Below are positions 17,488 to 29,339 of a stretch of DNA of 64,000 nt, one piece after another. Where the stretch lies: positions 62,001 to 126,000 of the forward strand of contig JAFKAC010000070.1 of the NCBI GenBank assembly GCA_025766275.1, in the 5' to 3' direction. The notes below the pieces were generated by a model that searched no databases, was not told where the DNA came from, and worked only from the letters and a program-made list of their open reading frames with translations. Both the position numbers and the translations under genes were made by a program. Source of the stretch: Lactarius indigo (lineage: Eukaryota > Basidiomycota > Agaricomycetes > Russulales > Russulaceae). Each line of letters begins with the position of its first letter. Position 1 is the first letter of the stretch.

Positions 17488-20400
17488 ACCCATCAGCCTG
17501 GGTGAGGGCAGTTAATTGTAACAGTGTAATCATGACTCGCTATTGTTCTATGAGAGTTCCAGTATCGATTCGCACCAGTTACGCAATGGCTGACATACGA
17601 GCATTGGTCGACAGTGGAGCAACTCACTGCTTCATGAGGCCCTCCTTCGTGAAAAGGATGGGATTGGGAATCAAACCACTTGACATCCCAAAGAAAATAT
17701 GGAATATTGACAACACCAAAAATAAATCGGGGCGTATCACTCATTATACCGATGTCGACGTCCAGACTAAAGGAATTCACAAAGAAATCCGTTTCCTTAT
17801 CACTGATATAGGAAACGAAGATGTTGTACTAGGATATCCTTGGCTCACAATATACGACCCTCACATCAAATGGTTGCAAGCTGCCATACACGAAGATATG
17901 CTTCCCATCATCATTCGATCAATTAATCCCCGCATTAAAACAACACCGGTAGTCGCCACAACCACAGTCGAAAATGATGACTATGAAGTGGTGCACTCTG
18001 TTGATAAGTGACCCTTGCGCACTTAGCGGCTCTAACGGACTGGACTTACAGATATGGACTGCTGTAGATTAATTAGGACCGCTTTAGATTAAGATTTAAT
18101 TTGATCTGTACAATCTAGGACTTCTATGACATCACTGTACAATGACATCATATGGACTACTCCGGACTCTTCATTGTACTTCTTCCTTTGTTTTCTTTCT
18201 AGCGTCATCTTTATTGTGATGTCACTATGATATCATCTTAGTCTGGACCCTCTTTGTTTTGCGCTCCTTGTTCTCCATTAGCACACTCCTTTGTCCCACA
18301 TGTAGAACAACGTCCCTTGTATTGTGTGACCCTATGTTACTTCTCTTGTAGTAGTGTCACTCCTCTGTATAGTATAAGTAGTAGGCTTGTATGCTCCTGG
18401 TCCACATCAGTTCCTCACTGCTCTGTGTGCCAGGTATGTCTTATTCCCTCAATTGTAACATCAGTTCCTCACTGCTCTGTGTGCCAGACTTTACTTCTGC
18501 TTCACCTGCAAGACTTCCCCTCTGCTGCTTACCAGTTGCTACCTCTATCTCACCACAGTACTTTGTCCCACTGTGAGTATAGGTTCCATCTTGCTGTTCA
18601 TCACACTCCTGTGTTATAACAGACGAACAATGACAGCAATTCGAAGAAGGATGTCGTATCAGAGCTACCACCACCGATCTCACCATCGCAGCTCAACAAT
18701 ATGTTACGAAAGCTGAGTTACCTCCCGAATATTGAGAGTTTGAACGCCTCTTCAGTGAAGAAGCATCGGACAGGTTTCCACCCAGCAGGCCCTGGGACCA
18801 CACCATCGAGTTCAAACCAGGGACAGCCGACGCAATCGACTGCAAAATATACCTCATGACTCAGGAAGAAGATAAGAAGTTACACGAATGGATCGACGAA
18901 CAGCTGAAAAAGGGGTATATATGACCCTCTAAATCCCCATATGCTTTGTCCTTCTTCTTCATCAAAAAGAAGGATGGAAAATTACGACCTGTTCAAGACT
19001 ATCAGAAGATCAACGTGGTCACCATCCGCAATCAGTATCCACTCCCTCTCATCTCCGACCTTATCACCGACCTTAGCAACGCTCACATCTACACCAAACT
19101 CGACGTTAGATGGGGGTATAACAACATACGCATCAAGGAAGGAGACGAAGAAAAGGCCGCGTTTAAGACGCGTTATGGCTTGTTCGAACCTACGGTGATG
19201 TTTTTTGGCTTAACCAACTCCCCGGCAACGTTCCAGACTATGATGAACTTCATCTTTAGGGATATCATTGCGAAACACAAAAAACGGGGAACTGTTATTC
19301 GGGTCTATATGGACGACATAGGCATCGCTACAGGACTGACTCACTCACTACCAGATCATATAGAAGCCGTCAAAGACGTACTCCGCGTATCCGCCGAACA
19401 TGACCTGTACTACAAACTCGAGAAATGTCTCTTCCACTCCCCGCGTATGGATTACCTGGGGGTAATCCTTGAAAAGGGGGTGACACGTATGGATCCCGTC
19501 AAAATTTCTGGCGTCAAGGACTGGCCTACACCAACCAAAGTTAAGGATGTCCACTCTTTCCTCAGTTTTTGCAATTTTTACTGACCCTTCATACAAGGAT
19601 TTGCAACCAAAGCATGACCTCTTAACAAACTCACACGTAAAGATGCCAAATGGCACTGGGGAACTGAGGAAGAAAAGGCATTCCAAGATCTTAAAACCCT
19701 TGTCACTAGCAAACCTGTTCTCGCACACCCAGACCTCACCCAGCAATTTGAACTGGAGGTTGACGTGTCAGGATTTGCCACTGGAGCCGTTCTCCTTCAG
19801 CACAAAACAGACGGCAAACAACACCCCATCAGCTACTATTCGTCCACCCTCAACGAAGCCGAGCGAAATTACGACATTTACAACCTTGAACTCCTAGCAA
19901 TTGTCAAGGCCTTCTGCCACTGGAGACCCCTCTTAGCGGGCTCTCCCCACAAGATCAAAGTATTCTCCGACCACCTCAATCTACAATACTGGAGATCGCC
20001 ACAGAAGATTAGCTGGCACGTAGCCAGGGAAGTACTCAAACTCTCGGAATACGATTTTGAGATTCATCACATTAAGGGAACTTCCAATGGACGCACTGAC
20101 GCATTGTCATGGAGACCAGACTACAATCAGGGAGAAAATGATAACGAAGGAATAACAGTATTACCGGAAAGCGTCTTTGCATGTGCTACCACGCTGGAAG
20201 AACCACGACATCCCCACTGGAGACCTGAATCTTACCAGTGGAAATGACCCCAGAACACCCCATTTACAAACAGGATACAGCTAAGTTGAAACCTTGGGTC
20301 GATGCTCACAAACTAAAAGACATCGAAGGAACGTGGTATAAAGATGGACGCTGAGTGGTCACCGGCGGTATCCATGGCGGGTGCACCATCATCGCCGCCC

Positions 20401-22868
20401 ACCACGAATCCCCTGTCTACGGCCACCCTGGTATCAAACGCACTCTCCAACTCACCGAACGACACTACTGGTGGCCACAAATGAAAAATGACGTTACGGA
20501 CTATGTCAAGGGCTGCACAGAATGCCAGCGACACAAAGTCAATCTTCGACCTATTAGGGCACCCCTACAACCCATTTATCCCAAACCGGAAGCCCTGCCA
20601 TTTGAGACCATTGCAGTAGACTTTATTACCAAACTCCCTATCTCCCATGGTTACGACTCTATTCTAACAGTAACAGATCATGACTGTACCAAGGCCGCTG
20701 TCTTCATCCCATGCAACGAAGAAATAACAGCTGAAGGGATGGCTGCCCTGTACGTCTCCCATGTTTTCCCACAATTTGGACTCCCCTCACGTGTTATCAG
20801 TGACCGAGATCCCTGCTTTGCATCCAAGTTCATGCAGGAGATATGCAAGATCCTTGGCATCAGCCAAAATATCTCAACCACTTATCATCCTAGAACCGAC
20901 GGCCAATCGGAACAAACAAACCAGTGGTTGGAACAATATCTCCACTTCTGGGTAAATGAACGGCAAGATGACTGGGTTCGTTATCTGCCTATGGCAGAAT
21001 TCACGCATGACAACTGGCCTAATGAAACTACACGGGAGTCCCCCTTCTTCCTCTTATCAGGGTTCAACCCTCGCACTGATTGGACCAATAGGCCTTCCCC
21101 TGTCCCACAGGTGTTGCTAAGGTTGGATCAGTTCAAACAAGCACGACAGCGTGCCTTCTCCTGCATGCTCCAGGCGCAAAAGTCATGGGTCAAACATAAA
21201 GATACGCCCAAGTTCAAACAAGGAGACCTCATGTGGCTTGAAGGACGCCACTTACGCATGCACCAGCCAACCGCAAAACTAGCTGCCAAACGGCATGGAC
21301 CATTTAAGGTTGTCCAGGTGATGTCCCCTGTCAACTATCGTCTCGAACTTCCCACACAGTGGAGCATCCATGACGTCTTCCACATAGATCTTCTCACACC
21401 TTATCGTGAAACACCCACACACAGACCAAACTATCAGCACCCACCACCTGATTTGGTCGATAACGAAGAAGAATATGAGGTCAAGAAGATTCTAGACTCT
21501 CGGCGATTCAGAAGAGGAAAACGGCTCCAATACCTTGTGAAATGGAAGGGGTATCCGGATTCCAATAATCAATGGATAGATAAGAATGACGCATTTGCTG
21601 ATGAAGCCATTCGGAAGTTCAAACATTCCAACCCTGACAGGGAAACGCATATAAGGATGACCTCCTGTTGTGATAAGTCCCCATCACTCACTCATCCTAT
21701 GTCCTCCACTCGATGCAATGACCAGCTCGCACTCCTCTCTACCCTCATCAATGACTCCTCCACCACGCTTGTCGACTCCAACTCTGCCAACGACACCGCA
21801 GCCACTGGAACTGCGGGTAGAGGCTGTACCTCCATGCAGCATGAGGAAGACGGCCCTATCACTAGTGAAGAACTGCACCAGACACTGCAACGATTCCCTG
21901 TGCCCATACAGGGAACTCTCAGCGACAATCCAACAACAACTCAACCAGCACCACCGCCAATGTACACCCTCACAAATCCTGACACCGGTGAGCCCAAGGT
22001 CTTCATCACCAAAGACGAGCTTTTTCGGCTTCAAGCAGCTGTCCCGCACGGTGAAGCCACCAGACGCCATGAAGAAGTATGAACAAGAATGGAAGGAGGC
22101 GGTGGCATGGTGGCAGCAGGAGCAACTGCATATCGCCACCTGCCGATGCCGAATGATGAAGGAGCAGAGGGAATACTGGACGAAGATGAGGATGAAGACG
22201 AGCTTAGAGACCACTACCCCATCAGGCATGCATTCCTTAACCATGAATTCTACGCTGAAGATCCAGCCACCACTCCCTACCTCGTTGACGCAGCGGGGGG
22301 CCTCTACACCGAGGACGAGTCACCATGGCACAAGTGGCTCGTTATACACCAATGGGCAAATGAGACCCAGCAACCAGGGCTGTCGTCCCTGAAGGGTTCC
22401 AGGTCAATAGAGGGCCTGATTACATTCTGTTCCTGATCAAACTCCCCAACGAACCAATGGTACAAGCATCCCACGTACAGGTTATCCGAGGAGGAGACCC
22501 CTTCGTACTCGGATTAGCCCCGGGATCGGGCTTCCTTTACGGTAAACCCCTCTACGCCACCCCCCATCTCCCAAAGAACAACTGCGCCTTCATACCCCAC
22601 GAGGAGTATTTTATGCTCCGTGACTGACACCCCACTGACCTATTACTAATGCGCATTGGGGTTGTCACCCTTACTCAAGAACTACGCCAATTCAGGCAAT
22701 TCGCGTTTGCCGAGGACCAACTGGGGAAGTGGATTCAACAACTGCAACTGGAGAGGCAAATGGTGGTAGAGGATAAAAAGGACAGTCTCTATTGCCTGGA
22801 GTGCGCTAACATACTAGCATGGATGGAGGATGAAGCGGAGAAAATGAGGCAAGAATCAGTAGTGGACT
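17457..22868 (+). pseudogene. pol: Element A pol relic with accessory C-terminal domain
   Basis: Protease (LVDSGATH) precedes the E1 insertion at 17999. After it come RT (18946-19584, VYMDDI), RNase H (19765-20247), integrase (20355-21300, SDRDPCF, GQSEQTNQ), a chromodomain near 21470 (EEYEVKKI, YLVKWKGY), then a Ser/Thr-rich region and the accessory domain (SHVQVIRGGDPFVLGL, YGKPLYA) ending near 22868. Breaks include TGA where arginine is conserved: 18922 (before PSKSPYA), 19581 (after CNFY), 19607 (before PL) and 20352. Frameshifts separate the tail pieces near 22080-22090 and 22430. Confidence 0.9.
17999..18603 (+). repeat. Solo LTR, family E (E1), TSD CACTC
   Basis: A 605-bp LTR beginning TGTTGATAAG and ending GTTCATCA, with CACTC at 17994-17998 and 18604-18608. 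TATAAG is at 18373. A 29-bp direct repeat follows (18405-18433 and 18459-18487) with a GTATGT just after the first copy. It interrupts element A pol between protease and RT. Confidence 0.95.
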
Positions 22869-22869
22869 A

Positions 22870-22902
22870 GTGAGGTGGGCCTCACTCCTGAAAAGGGGGT
22901 GA
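22870..22902 (+). promoter_or_regulatory. Hairpin and polypurine tract of element A
   Basis: GTGAGG, loop TGGG, CCTCAC (22870-22885) directly follows the last stop. The purine run GAAAAGGGGGTGA (22890-22902) abuts the 3' LTR and is the expected plus-strand primer. Confidence 0.75.
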
Positions 22903-23411
22903 TGTTACAGTACAGACTGATTACACATCGTGAGCGACTCATGGCCGGTTATGACTACGGCCTGGTACTAGTATTAGTCATGGACTCTTACATCACATCA
23001 GTCAGCATAGTAGTTCACATGTGATTGTGACTCATGTATGACTCATTCCTAGGATAGCTGTACTAGGGTTCGAGCTAGTTACACTATTGGTTACCTACTG
23101 TTCCAAGTGGCGCTTTAAAGCCCGTGTGTATCTGTATAAGTAGTCGTCTCTGAAGACCAAGAGTCTCCATCTTGGTCTTCTTCAATCCACCACTTGACTT
23201 GTCTTCTGCCTGCCTTAGTCTTAGACTAAGTGTGCTTCTATTTGTATCCACCAAGGGATACCTCTCTTCTATCCTTTTGCTGCAGCGTGTGCCAGTGACG
23301 CCCCTGTTCAGCTTGTGTTGGGTTGACACGTGGTCCCCATTCACCAATCCTCGCTAAGTCGATAATGCCTGTCCTGAGTCCAAGTCAGACTGATGCCAGT
23401 GGAGCGTAACA
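22903..23411 (+). repeat. 3' LTR of element A
   Basis: A 509-bp LTR matching 7121-7629 with about seven differences noted by eye, all transitions. It is followed by the TSD TGTGC. Confidence 0.95.
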
Positions 23412-23424
23412 TGTGCACTTAGTG
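23412..23424 (+). repeat. Solo LTR E2, second fragment
   Basis: The TSD copy TGTGC plus ACTTAGTG continues the E consensus (GCGCACTTAGCGG at 18015) and is cut again by G1, whose TSD is TAGTG. Confidence 0.7.
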
Positions 23425-24004
23425 TGTTATGATCTGACACTTCGGACCTCAGTCACAGTATGTCTCCACCCCGCCTTTCCCCTTCTGTACTATACCTTGT
23501 TACCAAAGGAGCTACTGCTACTAGTGGCGTTGTTCCTTCTCTTCTGAACTTCTGTTTGCTCCGTTTGGTTTCTTTGATATTGTGTGGACTTGTGTTCATG
23601 TTGTTTGGAACCCTGTCCTATATAAACCTGTACCATAGACCGTAGGAAGCCAGACTTGGCTTCGTTTGCAATCTAGCAACCTTGCCTCCGTACTTTGGTG
23701 TGACTTCACCTTATTCCCCTCTTCTTGTGCATCCCCTACCTCAGTCCCTGACCAGGACACCTCGAAGTCTTTGCAGTTGAACTATATCAACGCGTCACAC
23801 CTGTTATACTCTGTGCACTAGCAAGATCAAGTGTAGAGAAGTGTCAGACACTTCGGATGAGGAGTCCTACATTACAGAGTAGTGCTGCACCCTGTGCCAC
23901 ACTTTCGCCACTTGTATTTCATAGCAATAAGACAATAGAAGTCTTCGCTTGATACTTGTGTGACTAGAAACCTTTAGAACCCACACCCCTGCTAGGGCGT
24001 AACA
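23425..24004 (+). repeat. Solo LTR, family G (G1), TSD TAGTG
   Basis: A 580-bp LTR beginning TGTTATGATC and ending GGGCGTAACA, flanked by TAGTG at 23420-23424 and 24005-24009. TATAAA is at 23621. The inverted repeat GAAGCCA/TGGCTTC surrounds the expected start about 34 nt downstream. A second copy is G2 at 54129-54714. Confidence 0.93.
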
Positions 24005-24326
24005 TAGTGGCTCTAAAGGACTTGCAGATATGGACTGCTTTAGATAAGATATATTGGACCTGTAGATTAGATTATATGATCTGTACAATCTCAGACATCT
24101 TAGCTTATCTATGACATCATGTACAATGACATCATGTAGAACACTCTGAACATTTCATTGTACTCCATCCTTTGTTCTCTTTGCAACATTATCTTTATTG
24201 TGATGTTACTATGATATCATACTTGTCTAGACTTTCTTTGTTCTGGTCACCTTCTTCTCCTTTGGTACATTCCTTTTGTCCTGTATGTAGAACAATGCTC
24301 CTTGTATTCTGTGACTCTATGTTACT
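24005..24326 (+). repeat. Solo LTR E2, third fragment
   Basis: This corresponds to the middle of family E (compare 18030-18330): CTGCTTTAGAT, two copies of a TGACATCAT word, and CTTTATTGTGATGT. It is cut by element D within TTACT. Confidence 0.85.
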
Positions 24327-24911
24327 TGTAACACCACTACAGGGGCATTAGGTATGACCTGTACCAAGTCAGTCAGACTGTGGTAGTGCAAGCTCTAAGG
24401 CTTGGCTTCAGTAGAATGATGCACAAGGATCACAAGGACACTAGTCACTTGGATCGTAGAGGAAAGTTAAGACGCGAAGGTCTAACAAAGAACAGGATCG
24501 GCAAGACAAGGGAAAGCACAAAGGCGTCCGCGTTAGATGAGTGTAGTGATTACACAAGAAGTCTAGTCTACCGTACAAGCTAGGTAGGACGTGGTTTAAG
24601 TACAAGTCGGTCTGTATGGCTGTTACAAACAAATGGCACCATCGCTCAACTAGGGAATAAAGGAGAAGACATATGAAGAACAAAGGGTGATCATAGTGGG
24701 AATAAAGGTGAATTATGTGGGGTTGCGTGTGAGTGAGAGGAAGACAGAAACTAGCACATGTCAAGCTTTATCAGAAGAGAACATCGATAAGCAAGGCACG
24801 CGATAGGAACCAGGTAAATGTAAAGTCCACATAGTCATACAGGGCTTGTAAAGTATCAGGGATAGGATGGTAAGAGAAGAAGAAACGAGTCTGTAGAGAG
24901 AATTTGTAACA
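24327..24911 (-). repeat. 3' LTR of element D
   Basis: A 585-bp LTR related to the LTRs of B. The polypurine tract lies just beyond (TTACCCCCCC on the plus strand at 24912). Confidence 0.92.
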
Positions 24912-24927
24912 TTACCCCCCCTTCTGA

Positions 24928-24950
24928 CCTGAAGTCGCCTCGACTTCAGG
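24928..24950 (-). other. Perfect hairpin before the polypurine tract of D
   Basis: CCTGAAGTCG, loop CCT, CGACTTCAGG: ten-base perfect arms at the ORF3 end, at the position equivalent to 8262-8282 in B. Confidence 0.65.
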
Positions 24951-26421
24951 ATTCAAGGTCAACGAGATTGTAGATGTTGGCATCCAGATCATTCTCCAGC
25001 AAGGGAGAGATGTCCAGGTGACAGCGATGAGTCTTGAGGAAAAAGAGAGGCCCGCGAGCGCCACACTTTCAACACATTTCGTATTGTGGGCATCAAATCT
25101 CGTTGTGGTTGGCATTGGTGCAGAAGCACCGTCCACACCACCTCCCTTGAGTTTCGGCGACAATGGTCAGTGGTTCTGGTACCGTGAAGGAGGTGGTGGC
25201 CTCAGTTGATATGGCTTGGTGGATGTGCTCCTCTGCTTGATGAGTGGTGATGACTTTGGCGACCATTTCCGCACAACGGAAAATACACTGATGAGACTGG
25301 TGCTCTTGACTTTGGCAGTGTCGGCATGCTGGTCTAGGTCTGGTGGGGCAGTGGCATATGAGATGGTGGGTGCTGTTGCAATGGTAACAGCGTCGCCGGT
25401 GAGGTCTGTCGACGAGACAGGGGAATTTGAGTGGTCCCCTAGGTCGAGGGGAAAAGGGGATAGCATATCATGAGTGCTGTAACGGAGCTGGGAGTGCCGT
25501 CATATGAGCGTATTCATCTGCTATCGTAGTGAGGGCTCCGGCGTACTGCAGACGTCTCTTGGTGCTAGCCAGCATCAGGTCTACTGTGAGTCGCTCAGAT
25601 TGGAGTTTGCGAGCATCTTCCTCCAGCCTCTCATGTTTTTCATTGAGCTCCTTGAGTGCCAAGAGCCCTGTGCGTAGTCTGGTTATCTCTGCTGTGATAC
25701 GTGGGGAGTTGAGCTCAATGAGCGTCTCATCCAATGCACATGCGTGGATGTCATGAGGGTTGAAAAACTGCAGCTGCTCGGCCGTGAAGGGGGGGGCCGA
25801 GACGTTGGGCCTTAGTGTGGACAGGTAGACCTCTTCGCCATAGTGTGGTTGCCTAGCACCCATTGTTCCCACTACCTCGGTGAATCCCTTGCGATAGTAA
25901 ATATACTTCACAGTATTAGATCCACCATCAGGTAGTGGGACCTGCAATGGAAAGTACTTTGGCGTCCCTTGAATATTTGGGAAAAAGGGGGCACCAGGGT
26001 CATCAGTGTCTTCTGGGGGGGAATTGGGTCGATTGTAGTCAATAGGGGTGTGGACGTGGATGGAGGTAAAGGGCTCGAGGGGTGGTGGTGGAGTGGTAGG
26101 TGTGGAGGACGGTGGTGATGGTGCAGGTGGTTCCGGTGGGGGAGTAGGGGTTCAGTGAGGAGGGGGTGTGGGTGAATACTGGCCCTCCTCAGGCGTGGAG
26201 GGAGTGAGTTCCCCAGGTTCTCGTTCTGGGGAGCGGGGTAGGATGGGAATGGGGTTGATGGTCATGGTGGATTGAGGAGAATGGGGGGTTGATGGCAGTG
26301 GTGACAGGCGCAGGATGTCAGATATGTCGATGGTAATGATCCCTCATTCGAGGGCTGCTTCAAGCTGGGGGTTGCTGAGGATGTTGACAAGGGTAGTGTC
26401 AGATACTGGGGTGTTAGCCAT
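24950..26421 (-). pseudogene. Element D ORF3 relic
   Basis: It starts at an ATG at 26421 with the same opening as B ORF3 (NTPVSDTTLVNILSNPQLE). The middle (25468-25947) keeps the conserved module and coiled coil (YIYYRKGFTEVVGTMG, ITAEITRLRTGLLALKEL). The C-terminal knuckle region is present but interrupted by stops and frame changes. Confidence 0.8.
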
Positions 26422-27483
26422 TGCGTTGCTGTGGGATTGGGTGGAGCTATGCATTCCTTTATATCTTTTGTCCAGCTCCTATGGCGGATGGGTGTGATTG
26501 GTAATAATCTTGAATTGCATTTTGCGCATGTGTCATGTGGGTTGCTGGTTCCCATGTATTGTCACTTGTGGGAAACCCCTTCCACTTTACTAGGAAGTGG
26601 AGTTTGCGCCCTTGTCCTCATTCCTGGGCGCCTTCAATCCACTCCACTTCATACTCCTCTTCTCCATCAACAAGGTCAGGTGTAGGTCGCGTAAAGTTTG
26701 TGCCATGTATTTCCGTTTCCTTATACGGTGTGAGGAGGTTGGCATGGAACACTGGGTGGATCTTCCATGTTGTCAGAAGTTCAAGTTCGTAAGAAACATC
26801 TGATAAAACTTTCATAATTTTGAAGGGTCTGTATCTTTTGGGGGCCAGTTTACTTGTGGGGTAGAAGGTGCGGAGATTCATCCCTTCTAACCATACCTGG
26901 TCTCCCTGCTGATAAGGTGTGAATCCTGTTTTCCCTTGTTGCATCATGAGGTGTTGCGCGTGTTTGATACTGTCCTGCACATGTTGTTGGAGGATTAAAA
27001 GATCCTTTAGTTGTTGTTCCACTGCCGGACAGGTTGAGGGCTTCGGATTCCAAGTGGTTCAGGGTTCCCATCCCATAAGGAGTGAGAACAGGGAGTTTTT
27101 AGTCGTGGCGTTAGTCCAGGAGTTGTGTGCGAATTGTGCCATAGGTAAGACTTCCGCCCAGTTGTCCTGTCGCATGTTGCACCAGTGTCACAGATATTGT
27201 TCTAACCATTGATTGGTGCGTTCCAACTGTCCATCAGTTTGAGGGTGGTACGCTGATGATATGTTTTGTTGTATTCCCAGGGTCTTGCACAATTGGCGCA
27301 TGAATGTGGACACGAATCTGGGGTCTTGATCAGATATGATCTTTCGGGGTAGGCCATAATAGGGGTATACATGTTGGAGATAGAGTTTGGCCACTCCTTC
27401 TGACATTATGGTTTCGTTGCATGGTATGAATATGGCTGCCTTCGAGCAATCATGATTGGTGATGGTAAGGATTGAGTCGAATC

Positions 27484-27884
27484 TGTTGGAACGTGATAAG
27501 TACGTAAGGACCTTATCTATAGCAGTTACGACATTACGGTACTATGTTTACCATATTAGGCAAGTCAGGATATGTACGGTAGTGGGTGTATCATGTCCGG
27601 TGATGAGGAGAAGTCTCATGACTGTCTCAGAAGTGCGAAACACATAAGGTGTGTGTAAAAACGCAATATTGTGGACACCTTTACTCATCACTTTTGCGCA
27701 AATGGACATGGTGGGGCCATAGAGCATAAATATCCTCCTATGGGGAGGGAGGTGAATACAGAACTTCACCCCTCTTCACTTGTGCACACTCTCCCCTCTA
27801 AAACAGTCTCTCAACCTACTGCAAAGGTGAGAATGTCCCTCCTGCGTGCTGCGCTTTAGCCTGTAAGGCTTTTGCTGCGCAACA
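27484..27884. repeat. Solo LTR, family I, TSD GAATC
   Basis: A 401-bp sequence beginning TGTTGGAACG and ending GCGCAACA, flanked by GAATC at 27479-27483 and 27885-27889. The flanks join to match element B near 10785-10800. Only this copy was seen. It includes AGCATAAATATC near 27723, a possible TATA box. Confidence 0.92.
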
Positions 27885-28561
27885 GAATCCATTTGAAATG
27901 GGGAGTTTTACAATGAAGTCCATGGCCACCACTTCAAAAGGTTCTGCTGAGGGATCGGTTGTAATGGGGAACAGGTGTGGTTTTTGTCGATGGGAGTTAA
28001 TCTTGTTGCTTTGGCATGTGGCGCACCCCTTGATGTAGGCTTCCACATCTTTTCACATGTTCAGCCACTAGAAGTCGCATCGTACCAATTCTAGGGTGTT
28101 TTCAATTCCTGGATGTCTGGCGCTTGGGGTATCGTGGAAAAAGGTAATCACCCCCTGCTTAAGATTGTTGTTTCCCACAACAACGAGTGCATCGCCTCTC
28201 CACCATAGCCCGTCATGTTTCTTTAGGCTGTGAGGCTCAATCCATGGGAGAAGCATTGCTTCATCCATATTTTGCGTGATTTGAGTCCATATGTCCATGT
28301 CATGCATTAAAGTCTGGGTGATTCGGAGGAATACACTTTCGGGTAAAACGGTGACATGGTCATTATCTGTGGTGCCATCATCATAGTCAGGGCATCTAGA
28401 TAGTGAGTCGGCTTGGGTGTTTTTTGTGCTGGGGATGTGTTTGAGTATGAAGTTGTATTCTGAAAGTTCTTGGAACTCCCAGGCCACCCTTTGGTTTATC
28501 TTTCATGGTTCCTTCCAATATTGAAGGTTGGCATGATTGGTATGTATGATTATTAGATGGG

Positions 28562-29339
28562 TGTAGCAGTATGACTTATCACGTACAACTAGACCAAGGT
28601 GAAGGTAAGTGAACTGAACTGGTATACACCCAAGCCTAGTGCAGAGACAAGTCACACGCCGAACGTACAGTCACTGTGGAGGGTATGCACACATGAGACC
28701 TTTATACAAGGTCAAAGGCAAGGTGATCATGCAGTGGCATGCTGAGTGGAGAACCAAGAGGACAAGTTAATATTGGAGAAGGTAAAGGGAAGTACAAAGG
28801 GAATACACACCTGAGTGGAGAACCAAGAGGCCAAGTTGGTTCCACTCAGGACACTACATGAGGGTTTATATACTATGCTGCGGCTGAGTTTGAATTACTA
28901 TAGAACCTTATTACTAAAGGTATGTGTAATAGTTATGAGTCAGACACTGACGTGTTGTATCTAATAATAGTGTTATCTATTGTGCTGACTTATGCACAGT
29001 CATTAACACTGACAGAACAGTGACGTGTCCTTATCTTATGAGTCACAACCCTATGACAACGTAGTCTAGAACTATCTAGAACCTTCCCTGCTTATCGTCC
29101 AATAAGAAACTACTATGCTGATAAGGAAAGTGACCTAAAGAGGTAACATCCTATAAGGAAGTTACTATCCCAGGGTCACATGCTTGTGGGTGCACATGTT
29201 GGCATCATGTGGCTAACCATCTTATCATATCTAATGATAAGGACTTGGACGTTTGAGCACAACATTGGAGTCTCGTATCCTTACCAAGTAAATCTGTAAA
29301 AATACAGAAAAATAAGGCAAAAATAGAGCGTCCATGACA
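28562..29339. repeat. Solo LTR, family H (H2), TSD ATGGG
   Basis: A 778-bp copy of the LTR at 1469-2242 in the same orientation, beginning TGTAGCAG and ending ATGACA, flanked by ATGGG at 28557-28561 and 29340-29344. It lies in the RNase H part of element D pol; B is continuous at this point (about 11460). Confidence 0.95.

Larger units (their letters stand above)
7121..23411 (+). mobile_element. Element A: decayed Ty3/Gypsy chromovirus with nested B and E1
   Basis: An LTR retrotransposon in plus orientation with 509-bp LTRs at both ends and TSD TGTGC on each side. The order inside is PBS, gag relic, pol relic (protease, RT, RNase H, integrase, chromodomain), accessory domain, hairpin and polypurine tract. 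Element B is inserted between the PBS and gag (TSD AGTGG) and solo LTR E1 lies within pol (TSD CACTC). Its two LTRs differ at several sites, mostly C/T or G/A changes at CpG, so it is older than B. It lacks intact ORFs and is not autonomous. Confidence 0.93.
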
